Positions 24,574 to 33,364 of a stretch of DNA of 49,422 bases are shown one piece after another. The position numbers and the translations under genes are program-made. The first letter of the stretch is position 1, and every line of letters begins with the position of its first letter. Origin of the DNA: Clostridiales bacterium (lineage in GTDB: Bacteria > Bacillota > Clostridia > Lachnospirales > Lachnospiraceae). The notes below the pieces were generated by a model. The model had not been told where the DNA came from, ran no database searches, and was given only the letters and a program-made list of their open reading frames with translations. The stretch spans positions 1-49,422 of the forward strand of contig JAATFT010000097.1 in NCBI GenBank assembly GCA_015655075.1, in the 5' to 3' direction.

Positions 24574-25706
24574 TTCATGTCTTTGTCATGAGGACAGGAA
24601 GCAATCGGCTGGAAAAATTTAATAATATTATCCATTTTGCAGCACATGCTCATAAACAGCAAATCCACTATGGTAACGGCCGTCATAGCTTCCACAACAA
24701 CTACTGCGCGGGGAACAATAATGGGGTCATGGCGTCCTTTAATATTAACTTTAATGTTTTCACCGGATTTATTTATGGTATCCTGGGTCTGGGCAATGGA
24801 GGCGGTTGGCTTTATGGACGCCCTTAAAATAATTTCAGAACCGTCACTGATTCCCCCTAGGATCCCTCCGGCATGGTTGGTTAACTTAGTGACTTTTTCG
24901 CAGCCATTGTATTGAAACTTATCATTGTTCTGATAACCGGTCATTTTTGCCGCCTGGAAGCCGGAACCGAATTCAATTCCCTTTACGGCGCCTATGGATA
25001 AAATTGCCTTGGCCAGGTTTGCATCCAGTTTTTCAAATACAGGTTCGCCAATTCCGGTGGGCATACCGCTTACGATGCATTCAATAATACCGCCCACGGA
25101 ATCCAGCTCCTTTATTTTATCGTCTAAAAGAGCCTGGGCAGCCTTAGAGGCCTGTAAATCGGGCATAGCCAACGGGCTGAGTAATATATTTTCTTTATTG
25201 CAGTTTTTATAATCTATGGATATGTCACCTATGGATTTCGTATAAGCACAAACGTGAATTCCCAATTGCTGTAATATGGCCATGGCGACAGCTCCCCCCG
25301 CAACCCTTCCTATGGTTTCCCGTCCTGAGGAACGGCCGCCTCCCCGATAGTCACGGAAGCCGTATTTTTCATCATAGGTATAGTCGGCGTGCCCCGGACG
25401 GTAATAGGTTGATATATCCGAGTAATCAGCCGACTGCTGATTGGTATTCATAACCACCATGGAAATGGGGGTACCGGTTGTTTTCTGCTCAAAGATTCCG
25501 GATAAAATCTCAACGGTATCACTTTCCCTCCGGGGTGTCGCATATTTAGACTGACCGGGCCTTCTTCGGTTTAGATAGACCTGAATCATTTCTTCTGTAA
25601 GGGTTAGACCTGCGGGACAGCCGTCTACCACAACTCCGATACCTTTTCCATGGGATTCCCCCCATGTAGCTATTTTAAATAAATTTCCATATACAGAACC
25701 TGACAT
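24567..25706 (-). CDS. aroC: Chorismate synthase
   Basis: This roughly 379-residue enzyme makes chorismate from EPSP using reduced FMN. Seen: TWGESHGKGIG at the N-terminus, RRPGQSKYATPRRESD, the YRGGGRSSGRETIGRVAGG signature, FGSGFQAAKMTG, and PTASIAQTQDTI. The ATG at 25706 is chosen because GAGGTGA lies 6 bases upstream; the GTG at 25715 falls inside that site. The C-terminus has a short Cys-containing extension (CCKMDNIIKFF, then PHDKD). It stands alone here, without other aro genes. Confidence 0.97.
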   Translation of the reverse strand: MSGSVYGNLFKIATWGESHGKGIGVVVDGCPAGLTLTEEMIQVYLNRRRPGQSKYATPRRESDTVEILSGIFEQKTTGTPISMVVMNTNQQSADYSDISTYYRPGHADYTYDEKYGFRDYRGGGRSSGRETIGRVAGGAVAMAILQQLGIHVCAYTKSIGDISIDYKNCNKENILLSPLAMPDLQASKAAQALLDDKIKELDSVGGIIECIVSGMPTGIGEPVFEKLDANLAKAILSIGAVKGIEFGSGFQAAKMTGYQNNDKFQYNGCEKVTKLTNHAGGILGGISDGSEIILRASIKPTASIAQTQDTINKSGENIKVNIKGRHDPIIVPRAVVVVEAMTAVTIVDLLFMSMCCKMDNIIKFFQPIASCPHDKDMNC

Positions 25707-25756
25707 AAAAGTCACCTCATTTTCTTTCTTATATACATTTATACATTAATAGACAT

Positions 25757-25785
25757 AGTATATAAGAAAAGATTCGTGTAATCAA
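25757..25785 (-). promoter_or_regulatory. Promoter of aroC
   Basis: On the minus strand TTGATT (25785-25780) and TATACT (25762-25757) are spaced by 17 bases, a strong sigma-A match 50 bases before the start codon. Confidence 0.65.
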
Positions 25786-25913
25786 TATGTATTATGGACA
25801 TTTTGATAATAAAATCATATATTGTAGTGATTGATAAATTATTTTTGTAATTCTCTCCGGTTGGAAATTTATTTTATCAATTTACAATAGATTTAAAATA
25901 CAAGGAGGTTACT

Positions 25914-26138
25914 ATGCCAAATTATTATGACTTTAATAAAAGTAATGGATATCCAATACCAAAAAACTCACAAAGTAATAATATGTATGCATCCGGTGAA
26001 ATAGGAAGAAAATATAGTGAGAAATTATCAGCTGATTTAATTATTGACGACAATTCAGTATATGAAATTGACCAGGACTGCTTTGAGAGAGTAAGACAGC
26101 AAAGGCTGAATCAAAGGCAGAACTGGAATAAAAGATAG
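25914..26138 (+). CDS. Small hypothetical protein (74 aa)
   Basis: A hydrophilic small protein (begins MPNYYDFNKSNGYPIPK; ends RLNQRQNWNKR) with a very good ribosome site, CAAGGAGG, 6 bases upstream. It has many Asn, Tyr and Gln residues, no membrane helix and no Cys. Its own terminator follows. The family is not recognised. The composition and the neighbouring spore-type gene make a sporulation role possible, but this is only a guess. Confidence 0.65.
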   Translation: MPNYYDFNKSNGYPIPKNSQSNNMYASGEIGRKYSEKLSADLIIDDNSVYEIDQDCFERVRQQRLNQRQNWNKR

Positions 26139-26152
26139 AAATATTAATAACA

Positions 26153-26183
26153 GAAAAAAAGCTGCATAAAGCAGCTTTTTTTT
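26153..26183. terminator. Bidirectional terminator
   Basis: AAGCTGC-ATAAA-GCAGCTT has a run of A before it and a T8 run after it. It serves the small gene on the plus strand and the Gly/Cys-rich gene on the minus strand. Confidence 0.85.
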
Positions 26184-26229
26184 CTGATTTACAAATGAAA
26201 GACTTAGAGACGATATGGAGTAGAAATAT

Positions 26230-26445
26230 TTAGAAGTCACCACCGCAAAGGCAAAGGATTAAAATAATCCAAACTACTGCACCGCATCCGTCATGGCCGC
26301 CGCCGCAATCCCTGCCGAAGCCGCCTCCCAAAAATCCATCATGGCCGCCGCCACAGCACAGTAAAAGGATTATAAGAATCCAAGCACCGCTGAAACCTTT
26401 CTCACCGCAACCAATACCGCAATTTGTTGCTGCTAAATCACTCAT
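26230..26445 (-). CDS. Gly/Cys-rich small membrane protein, spore type
   Basis: This 71-residue protein begins MSDLAATNCGIGCGEKGF and holds two short hydrophobic segments (WILIILLLCC and VVWIILILCLC). They are separated by a GGGHDGFLGGGFGRDCGGG segment with two GGGHDG words. It matches the pattern of small proteins annotated in Clostridia as chorion-class high-cysteine or YjcZ-like sporulation proteins. GGAGG lies 8 bases before the ATG. The head-to-tail Gly-His-Asp repeat and duplicated hydrophobic segment suggest internal duplication. Confidence 0.75.
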   Translation of the reverse strand: MSDLAATNCGIGCGEKGFSGAWILIILLLCCGGGHDGFLGGGFGRDCGGGHDGCGAVVWIILILCLCGGDF

Positions 26446-26736
26446 GTAAGAGCCTCCTATTTGTTATTACACTGTATCATATGAACTTATGCTTGCCTCA
26501 TTTCCTATAATTCCATAAAAAAACAAACTGTTTTTATCGCAAATATTGACATTATAATACAAAAAGGATAAAAACAGGACAGGTTTTCGTATAGATAATA
26601 AGCCAGGGAAGCTTGCATAAAAACGGAGAAATATTACAAATGAATGATTAATTATAAGAAAATTCAGATAAATATTTGTTAAAGTATAAAAATATGAATC
26701 AAAATTGATAAAAAAAAGAAATATTAAACGCTTATG
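26446..26736. other. Intergenic region without a recognised gene
   Basis: AT-rich divergent spacer between the Gly/Cys-rich gene and the oxidoreductase operon. No open frame with a ribosome site, and no strong hairpin, was found. Confidence 0.6.
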
Positions 26737-26765
26737 TTGTAATAATTTAATAATTAAAGTATAAT
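26737..26765 (+). promoter_or_regulatory. Promoter of the 2-oxoacid oxidoreductase operon
   Basis: TTGTAA (26737-26742) and a perfect TATAAT (26760-26765) with 17-base spacing, 31 bases before the start codon. Confidence 0.6.
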
Positions 26766-26796
26766 ACTTCTTAGTTTTTAGAAAAGGAGGAAAACG

Positions 26797-28461
26797 ATGT
26801 ATAACATTTTAATTGGCGGGGCTGCCGGCCAAGGTATTGATACCACGGTGGCTATTTTAGAAAAATTATTGAAAAAATCCGGCTATTATGTATTTACCGT
26901 AAGGGATTTTATGTCACGGGTACGTGGAGGCCACAATTTTTCAATGATCCGTTTCGGAACGGAAATCATCACTTCCCACAATGACAAATTGGATGGGATA
27001 ATTGCGCTGAATGATGAAACAGTTGTATTGCACAAGTATAAACTGAAGGAAAAGGGGTTCATTTTATGTGACGGCAGCTTGTCGGCCGAGGGGCCTCAGG
27101 TTATTAAGCTGGATATGGATAAGATGGCAAAGAATCTGGGTAATGCCCGGGTCTTAGGAAGTATTGCCGTCGGGGCGGTTCTGAAATTATTCGGAGAGTC
27201 TTTGGAAGATGTGGAAGATATTATGAAAGCTTCCGTAAAAGAACAGTATCTGGAAATTAATTTAGAGGCAATACGGGCGGGTTATGAAAGTGTTGAAGCA
27301 AGATTTGCCCATATGGAAGGAAAATTCAGCGACTGGATGCTGATATCCGGAAGCAGGGCTTTAGCTATGGGAGCCATTGCCGCCGGGTTACAGTTTTATT
27401 CCGCATATCCAATGTCTCCCTCGACTCCCATCATGGAATTTCTGGCATCGAAAAGCAATGAAACCGGAATGGTCGTAGAGCAGGCGGAAGATGAAATAGC
27501 CGCCGTTAATATGGCGCTGGGTGCCTCCTATGCCGGTGTACGCGCCATGACAGGTACTTCCGGCGGCGGTTTTTGCCTTAAGGTGGAAACCCTGGGATTC
27601 TCAGGAATTGCCGAAATACCTTTAGTTGCCGTAGACGTGCAGCGGCCGGGACCGGCGACCGGATTGCCTACAAGGACAGAACAAAGTGATTTAAAATTTG
27701 TCATTTCCGCGGCCCAGGGGGAATTTCCCAGAATGGTAATTGCATTAAGAAATCATGAGGATGCATTTTATCAGACCATCAGGGCGTTTCATTTGGCGGA
27801 AGAATGTCAGATACCGGTAATTATGTTAAGCGATCAATATCTTGGTGATTCAACCGCAACAGTAAAACCCTATGAATTAAGCAATATTCATGTGGCCGAA
27901 GCGGCTAAAGCAGATGAAACAGAAGGAGAATATTTAAGATACCGTTTAACGCAGGATGGTATTTCACCCCGGTTAGTTCCGGGAAAGTCACGTCATTTTG
28001 TGTCGGCGGACAGTGACGAACATGATGAAGGAGGTTTTATAACCGAATCGGCGCAGGTCCGCAGGGCTATGATGGATAAACGGATGAGAAAGCTTAAAAA
28101 ACTGGAAGAAGAGTTATTGGAGCCGGAATTTTTAGGGACAGAAAAGTGTACTACCTTACTTCTTGGATGGGGTTCCACCTATGGTCCCATTGCAGAAGCA
28201 GTTAAAGGGCTTAATGAAGACGGCAAAGGAGAGTACGGAGCATTGGTATTTGGAGATATCTATCCTCTGCCGGTAAAAAAGCTGGAAAAATTGGCGTCTG
28301 CCGTAAAGTACATAATTAACGTGGAACAAAATGCAACCGGCCAGTTAGCCGACCTGGTACGGGAAAAAACCGGAATCCAATGTTCATCAGGTATATTAAA
28401 ATATGACGGCCGGCAAATTTCCGGTGAAGAGATTGTTCAAAGAATTCGGAAAGGGGCCTGA
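26797..28461 (+). CDS. korA: 2-oxoacid:ferredoxin oxidoreductase, gamma-alpha fusion subunit
   Basis: This 554-residue subunit of a ferredoxin-dependent 2-oxoacid (probably 2-oxoglutarate) oxidoreductase converts the 2-oxoacid and CoA to acyl-CoA, CO2 and reduced ferredoxin. The N-terminal gamma domain (about 1-180) begins NILIGGAAGQGIDT and contains RVRGGHNFSMIR. The alpha domain follows with YPMSPSTPIMEF, VEQAEDEIAAVNMALGASYA, MTGTSGGGF and GLPTRTEQSDL. The C-terminal domain (about 420-554) holds GWGSTYGPI and EQNATGQLADLV. This fused arrangement is usual in KorA. AAAGGAGG precedes the ATG. The beta subunit follows 6 bases after the stop; no ferredoxin-like delta gene is present. Confidence 0.9.
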   Translation: MYNILIGGAAGQGIDTTVAILEKLLKKSGYYVFTVRDFMSRVRGGHNFSMIRFGTEIITSHNDKLDGIIALNDETVVLHKYKLKEKGFILCDGSLSAEGPQVIKLDMDKMAKNLGNARVLGSIAVGAVLKLFGESLEDVEDIMKASVKEQYLEINLEAIRAGYESVEARFAHMEGKFSDWMLISGSRALAMGAIAAGLQFYSAYPMSPSTPIMEFLASKSNETGMVVEQAEDEIAAVNMALGASYAGVRAMTGTSGGGFCLKVETLGFSGIAEIPLVAVDVQRPGPATGLPTRTEQSDLKFVISAAQGEFPRMVIALRNHEDAFYQTIRAFHLAEECQIPVIMLSDQYLGDSTATVKPYELSNIHVAEAAKADETEGEYLRYRLTQDGISPRLVPGKSRHFVSADSDEHDEGGFITESAQVRRAMMDKRMRKLKKLEEELLEPEFLGTEKCTTLLLGWGSTYGPIAEAVKGLNEDGKGEYGALVFGDIYPLPVKKLEKLASAVKYIINVEQNATGQLADLVREKTGIQCSSGILKYDGRQISGEEIVQRIRKGA

Positions 28462-28467
28462 ATTAAT

Positions 28468-29313
28468 ATGGATACATTTAAAACTTATGAAACAGCATGG
28501 TGTCCGGGATGCGGCAATTTTAATATATTAAGATGCCTAAAAAAAGCTTTGGAGGAGCTTGGTAAAAGTCCTTATGAAGTACTGATGGTAGCCGGAATCG
28601 GGCAGGCGGCCAAAACCCCCCAGTATATCAGCGCCAACCGTTTCTGCGGATTACACGGAAGGGCCCTGCCGGCAGCGGTGGCCGCCAAAATAGCAAACGA
28701 AAAGTTAACGGTTATTGTGGATACCGGTGACGGGGACTCCTATGGAGAAGGGGGTAATCATTTTATGCATAATATACGCAGGAATGTAGATATAACCCAT
28801 TTTGTACATGACAATCAGATTTACGGACTGACCAAAGGCCAGGCATCTCCCACAACAGGGGAAGGGCATGTTACGGATGTACAGGTTGACGGAAACGCCA
28901 ATACACCTTTTAATCCCATTCTCATGGCAGTTTCAGCAGGAGCCGGATTTGTTGCAAGAGCCTTCAGCGGAGACAGCGAGCATTTGGTTTCTATCATGAA
29001 AGAGGCAATCAGCCATAAAGGATATGCCTTTGTTGACATTTTACAGCCCTGTATCAGTTTTAATAAGGTAAATACCTTTGCTTATTATAAAAGCCGCGTT
29101 TACCATATTGAAGAGAGCTATAATCCGGCTGATAAAATGGAAGCTTTAAAAAAAGCCATGGAAGCCGGCGATAAAATACCAATCGGTGTTATTTATCGTG
29201 AAACAAGGCCGGATTTCCATGAAAAAAAACAGATACTGAATACAGGAGTGCCCCTTGTGGACAGGAGGACCGACCTTCAGGTGGTTCAAAAATTAATCCG
29301 CGAATTTGTATAA
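28468..29313 (+). CDS. korB: 2-oxoacid:ferredoxin oxidoreductase, beta subunit
   Basis: This 281-residue thiamine-diphosphate and 4Fe-4S binding subunit completes the complex with the preceding gene. Seen: WCPGCGNF near the N-terminus (cluster Cys12 and Cys15), FCGLHGRALPAA, the ThDP motif GDGDSYGEGGNHF, DNQIYGLTKGQASPTT, and a later cluster Cys in ILQPCISFN. The gene is coupled to korA (6-base gap, poor ribosome site of its own). The branched-chain (VOR) type is the main alternative to a 2-oxoglutarate substrate. Confidence 0.9.
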   Translation: MDTFKTYETAWCPGCGNFNILRCLKKALEELGKSPYEVLMVAGIGQAAKTPQYISANRFCGLHGRALPAAVAAKIANEKLTVIVDTGDGDSYGEGGNHFMHNIRRNVDITHFVHDNQIYGLTKGQASPTTGEGHVTDVQVDGNANTPFNPILMAVSAGAGFVARAFSGDSEHLVSIMKEAISHKGYAFVDILQPCISFNKVNTFAYYKSRVYHIEESYNPADKMEALKKAMEAGDKIPIGVIYRETRPDFHEKKQILNTGVPLVDRRTDLQVVQKLIREFV

Positions 29314-29385
29314 AAAGGAAATATAGATTCATAATATTAATTAGTTTTTCAAATATGTTTTTATTTGACATCCTGTTTATTTAAA

Positions 29386-29497
29386 TGCGGCGTCGCAATT
29401 TTGGGGGTGTAGCACCACTACGCACCCAAAATCGCTCCTTGCTTCCCACAAAGTGGAGTGTCCAGCCCTGCACAAGCATTTTTCAAACACGCTCTAA
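29386..29497. repeat. MITE-like element, copy f (reverse, one end missing)
   Basis: In reverse orientation to copies d and g: GCGTCGCAATTTTGGG, then a near-perfect stem with CCCAAAATCGC, then the Cys/Gly-coding arm and the end GCATTTTTCAAACACGCTCTAA. The distal end is lost near 29386. It sits between the convergent korB and subtilase genes. Confidence 0.75.
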
Positions 29498-29518
29498 GAT
29501 GCACATCTGTGAGGAAAG

Positions 29519-30685
29519 TTACGATTGCAGTAATCTGGGAATATTTAATAATCCCCATCCCTGCTTTGACCAGGGATAACCTAAGTCTACCGCACTTTCC
29601 CTTAATTTTAATTTTACTTCCTTATTGGTCATATCGGGATATTTGGAAAGCAATAGAGCTATGGCACCGGATATGATGGGAGTTGCCATGGAGGTCCCGC
29701 TTTTTATGGTATACATTAAACTGGAATAGTCACTGCGGGGATTATTGATTAGATTGTAACGGTATCTTTGGTAGTTTTTCATAGTTCCGCAGGATATGAT
29801 GTTAGAACCCGGGGCTACTATGTCCGGCTTTTTTATGCAGGAAGCCGTAGGCCCTCTGCCGGAATAGTCCATAGTTTTATTACCGAATAACTCAACGGTA
29901 ATCCGGTCATCGGAGGAACCTACGGTTATAACTTTTCTGCTGATTCCGGGTGTTGATATGGACATGGGGCCGGGGCCGTTATTTCCGGCTGCGACAACCA
30001 CTACAATTCCCGCGTCCCAGACTGCATTTACCCCTCTTACCAATAGAGAATTTTCATCCACATTTTCTTTTGTTGTGGTACCGACGGATATATTGACAAC
30101 CCGGATATTATATTTTTCTTTCTTGTCGACAATCCATTGCAGGCCGGCCAGTACATCGGAAATATTGCCGTCCCCTTTTTGGTCCAGAACTTTAATTCCC
30201 ACCAGGTTACATTTTGGCGCCAAACCTATATATTTATGGTTGGATAAAAAACCATTTCCTCCGATAATACCGGCCACATGGCTTCCATGACCATTATCGT
30301 CATAAGGCTCCGTCCTGCCGTGTATGAGATCGTAAAATCCCAGGATGCGGTTGCCTCCCTCAGTAAAATCCTTGTGCAGGCATATTCCTGTATCCACTAC
30401 GGCCACTCCGATATTTTCCCCCAATATATTTCTGTCATGCGCCCATTTTAATTCGATGATTTCCGCCGCACGGTTCATTTGGGCAGTGATATGGGTATCT
30501 ATCTCGTAACTCCATAATGTATTTTCCTCCTGCAGCTGATTAAGTCTGTCCGGTTCAACTTCAATGACATAAGAATCAATCATGGGAAGTTTGTATTTAA
30601 CCTTTCCCATAGCTGCGACTTCATTGAAATTATTTTCATAGTCATTGCAGCTAACAATGATTTGTATATTTTGTTTTTTATTCAT
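29519..30685 (-). CDS. Subtilisin-like serine protease (S8), probably cytosolic
   Basis: This 388-residue subtilase has no signal peptide. A short N-terminal propeptide-like region (about 1-75, with KYKLPMIDSYVIEVEPDRL) is followed by the catalytic domain. Asp98 lies in VVDTGI, His133 in NGHGSHVAG, oxyanion Asn235 in AAGNNGPG, and Ser332 in SGTSMATP. Length and lack of a leader resemble the AprX-like/intracellular subtilases of Clostridia. The ribosome site is poor (only AAGAAAG 15 bases away). It may act in protein turnover or in sporulation; both are inference. Confidence 0.9.
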   Translation of the reverse strand: MNKKQNIQIIVSCNDYENNFNEVAAMGKVKYKLPMIDSYVIEVEPDRLNQLQEENTLWSYEIDTHITAQMNRAAEIIELKWAHDRNILGENIGVAVVDTGICLHKDFTEGGNRILGFYDLIHGRTEPYDDNGHGSHVAGIIGGNGFLSNHKYIGLAPKCNLVGIKVLDQKGDGNISDVLAGLQWIVDKKEKYNIRVVNISVGTTTKENVDENSLLVRGVNAVWDAGIVVVVAAGNNGPGPMSISTPGISRKVITVGSSDDRITVELFGNKTMDYSGRGPTASCIKKPDIVAPGSNIISCGTMKNYQRYRYNLINNPRSDYSSLMYTIKSGTSMATPIISGAIALLLSKYPDMTNKEVKLKLRESAVDLGYPWSKQGWGLLNIPRLLQS

Positions 30686-30935
30686 GGCAGCCCAAGTTCT
30701 TTCTTTATATCATTATTAATCTTATGAAATGTCTCCTTGTCTTTATGCAAAATATTTCCACGGGAATTTATCCTATTTTATAAGGGATTGGTTTAACAAA
30801 GGAGGAGAAAATCCTTACGAAAATATTAAATTTTCAATTTCCTGATGACTTATTGATACGGAAAGAGTAAAATAAAAGCCGGGGCAGGAGTAAATAAATC
30901 AGAAGAATTATTAAGTTAAGAAAGGAAGCGGCAGT

Positions 30936-32207
30936 ATGTTAAAAAAATACGGGAGACTATTCGCATTATTTATGGTATTAATCCTAACCGCATCGTCAGC
31001 GGCAGTTCCTTTAAAAGTAAAGGGAGCGACAAAACAATATGGCATAGTTATTGCGGATAAAAACGGAAAATATTCCTTTTATGACATTAATACTAAGACA
31101 AAAAAAGCAGGAATAGAAATTACTTCCAGCGGTAATATTATGGTTCCGTTAAAGACGTTAAGCAGTCTGATGCCGGTTTTGGCCTTCAGCTATAATACCA
31201 AAGCCAAAAAAGTAGCGGTGACCAATACCGGTAACGGTAAAAAAGTGGTATTTACTAATAATAGTAAGTATTACTATTATTATTCCGGCTCCAAGGCCAA
31301 GGGGGTTAAAAAATCCATGCCCTATAAAGCGTATGTATCTTCAAACAGTTTAGCCACAATGGTACATATGTCCGCCCTGAAATGGGTTATGTCGACAACG
31401 GCGGGGGTTAAATCCTTTAAAACGGTACAAATGCAGCCGGCAGGATATGATACCTATACTTACAGCGGGTTAATTGCCTATAATCCCTACGGGGCGGTAT
31501 CCGCAATACCCAAGTCCACCAATGTGAACAACATTTCCAAAACGGTAAGGGTTACCATTCCGGAGGGTTATTCCGTAGCGCAGATTTTTGATCTCCTTGT
31601 TAAAAAAGGAGTATGCGCAGAAACGGACACACTTTATGATGCGCTGAATAATTATGACTTTAGTAATTATCCGTTAGCAGGAGAGCTTACTGAAAATGAA
31701 AACAGGTGTTTCCGCCTGGAAGGCTATCTTTTTCCGGATACTTATGAATTTTACCGTTTAAGTAAACCTGCCGATGCAATCGGAAAATTTTTGAGCAATA
31801 CGGAAGCTAAAATTACGGAGGAGGACAGGAATAAAGCGAAAAGTCTCGGGTATTCTGTGGATGAAATATTGACAATCGCTTCCCTGATTGAAAAAGAAGC
31901 GGGCGGCTCGGACGACAGGCCTTTAATCGCCTCTGTTATATATAACCGTTTGAATGCAAATATGCAATTGCAGCTGGATGCTTCCATTTATTATGTTGAG
32001 CGTTATATTAAACCTTATATCAGCGGTGACGTAAATCGTTATAATTCTTTTTATAATACGTATAAATGCTCCGCTCTGCCCGCAGGTCCAATCTGCAATC
32101 CCGGCAAGGCGGCAATACAGGCGGCGTTAAATCCTGCCGATACGGATTATTTATATTTCTACAGTGATGAAGACGGTAATTATCATTATTCGGCGACATT
32201 AAACTAG
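30936..32207 (+). CDS. Endolytic transglycosylase (MltG/YceG-like) with N-terminal beta domain
   Basis: This 423-residue secreted or anchored enzyme is predicted to cleave nascent peptidoglycan strands. Seen: a signal peptide (about 1-30, ending KGA), then a beta-rich region (about 35-165) similar to copper-amine-oxidase-N or stalk domains (IMVPLKTLSSLMPVLAFSYN). The YceG domain follows (about 200-423): VTIPEGYSVAQIFDLL (LysM-like), LEGYLFPDTYEF, and the catalytic Glu319 in SLIEKEAGG. The C-terminus has SALPAGPICNPGKAAIQAAL. Typical MltG has a membrane helix in front instead of the stalk-type domain. The start is supported by AAAGGAAG. Convergent elements follow. Confidence 0.87.
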   Translation: MLKKYGRLFALFMVLILTASSAAVPLKVKGATKQYGIVIADKNGKYSFYDINTKTKKAGIEITSSGNIMVPLKTLSSLMPVLAFSYNTKAKKVAVTNTGNGKKVVFTNNSKYYYYYSGSKAKGVKKSMPYKAYVSSNSLATMVHMSALKWVMSTTAGVKSFKTVQMQPAGYDTYTYSGLIAYNPYGAVSAIPKSTNVNNISKTVRVTIPEGYSVAQIFDLLVKKGVCAETDTLYDALNNYDFSNYPLAGELTENENRCFRLEGYLFPDTYEFYRLSKPADAIGKFLSNTEAKITEEDRNKAKSLGYSVDEILTIASLIEKEAGGSDDRPLIASVIYNRLNANMQLQLDASIYYVERYIKPYISGDVNRYNSFYNTYKCSALPAGPICNPGKAAIQAALNPADTDYLYFYSDEDGNYHYSATLN

Positions 32208-32365
32208 TGCACTGGCAAGTTGATATCTTGTCTAATGGCTTGCTTGAATTTCCATCTGCTTCGTTGCCGTCAATCGACGTAGCCACCGCTACGCCTCATT
32301 CCTCCGCCTCGCAGAATGAAAATCCATTCTACACCATTAGTCCAAGTATCAACTTGTCAGCACAC
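32207..32365. repeat. Long imperfect palindrome, copy II
   Basis: About 159 bp fold end to end: GTGCACTGGCAAGTTGATA with TATCAACTTGTCAGCACAC, CTAATGG with CCATTAG, GAATTTCCAT with ATGAAAATCC, and a centre GACGTAGCCACCGCTACGCC ending in TCAT that resembles copy I at 21399. It starts at the mltG stop codon and directly touches MITE copy g. Confidence 0.65.
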
Positions 32366-32532
32366 TAGAGTGTGTTTGAAAAATGCTTGTGGCCGGGTTG
32401 GGTGTTCCACTTTGTGGGGGGTAAGGAGCGATTTTGGGAGCGTAGTTGGTTCTACATTTCCAAAATTGCGATGCAGTATACCGCAAAGTGGAGCGGTCAG
32501 AACGGTACAATGAGTTTTTAGACACGCCCTAA
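32365..32532. repeat. MITE-like inverted-repeat element, copy g (full length)
   Basis: A 168-bp copy collinear with copy d: the same left end (CTAGAGTGTGTTTGAAAAAT), GATTTTGGGAGCG arm, CCAAAATTGCGATGC arm and CCGCAAAGTGGAGCGG. The right end has drifted (GTTTTTAGACACGCCCTAA). Confidence 0.8.
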
Positions 32533-32590
32533 TAAAAGCCGATCTTGGAAAATAAATTGCCATTAAAAATAAGATATTATTGATGAAAGA

Positions 32591-32632
32591 AGTCAGTCCG
32601 GATTTTAAATTCAAAAATCCGGACTGATTTCT
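32591..32632. terminator. Terminator-like hairpin
   Basis: CAGTCCGGATTTT (32594-32606) pairs with AAAATCCGGACTG, followed by ATTTCTT. It could end transcription from mltG after the repeats. Confidence 0.6.
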
Positions 32633-32673
32633 TGAGTTTATAAAGTTTTAATAAATATTTTATAGTTTATTAA

Positions 32674-32702
32674 TTGCATACTTGTTATATATGGTGTATA
32701 AC
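32674..32702 (+). promoter_or_regulatory. Promoter of hsp20
   Basis: TTGCAT (32674-32679) and TATAAC (32697-32702) with 17-base spacing. GTTATA-TATGGTG-TATAAC is an inverted repeat overlapping the -10 box and may be an operator. No CIRCE element is seen. Confidence 0.55.
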
Positions 32703-32783
32703 ATATATTACAAAGGATATGAAATATTAAATCCTTTACAAGAAAAATGGTTATAACAAATTTTAAAGAATGGAGTGATTTTT

Positions 32784-33197
32784 ATGCTAAGACCAACATT
32801 ATTTGAACAGACACAACCTTTATTTTTCGACAAACTGTATAACGATTTCTTTGGAGACCTGTTTAACCGTTTTGACAATTTTAGCACGGACGTAATCGAT
32901 AAGGGAGATCATTATCTGTTACAGGCTGAACTGCCGGGCTTTAAAAAAGAAGAGATTAACATAAATCTGGATAATGATACTCTTAGAATCACAGCCGAGC
33001 ATAAGGAAGAATCGAAAGAGGAAAAAGATAATTTTATCAGACAGGAAAGGCGTTATAATTCCTATTCAAGAAGTTTTAATTTAAGCGGTATCAGCAGGGA
33101 AAATATTGCCGCTTCTTATAATAACGGAATATTGGAATTAAAACTTCCGAAAGAGAATGCAGAGATTGTGGAAGCCAAACGAATTGAGATAAAATAA
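32784..33197 (+). CDS. Small heat-shock protein (Hsp20/alpha-crystallin)
   Basis: This 137-residue ATP-independent holdase chaperone has an N-terminal region with FDKLYNDFFGDLFNRFDNF and an alpha-crystallin domain (about 35-130: LQAELPGFKKEEININLDND, RQERRYNSYSRSFNL, YNNGILELKLPK), then an IEIK C-terminus. The ATG at 32784 has GGAGTGA 8 bases upstream; the GTG at 32775 lies within that site. It has its own promoter and terminator. Confidence 0.95.
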   Translation: MLRPTLFEQTQPLFFDKLYNDFFGDLFNRFDNFSTDVIDKGDHYLLQAELPGFKKEEININLDNDTLRITAEHKEESKEEKDNFIRQERRYNSYSRSFNLSGISRENIAASYNNGILELKLPKENAEIVEAKRIEIK

Positions 33198-33216
33198 TCT
33201 GTTAAATTATTTTCCG

Positions 33217-33252
33217 GGGTATCCTGACAAAGAGGTCAGGGTACCCTTTTTT
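33217..33252 (+). terminator. hsp20 terminator
   Basis: GGGTATCCTGAC-AAAGA-GTCAGGGTACCC followed by TTTTTT, 20 bases after the stop. Confidence 0.85.
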
Positions 33253-33364
33253 CAATCCCTTTGTTCTTAATTGTGAAAAATATGTGTCTGGTCATTTCTC
33301 CATAAAACCTCCACATAGATTCAATATACTCTAGAGAGACAATAAGTCAAGGAGGAAGTGTTGA

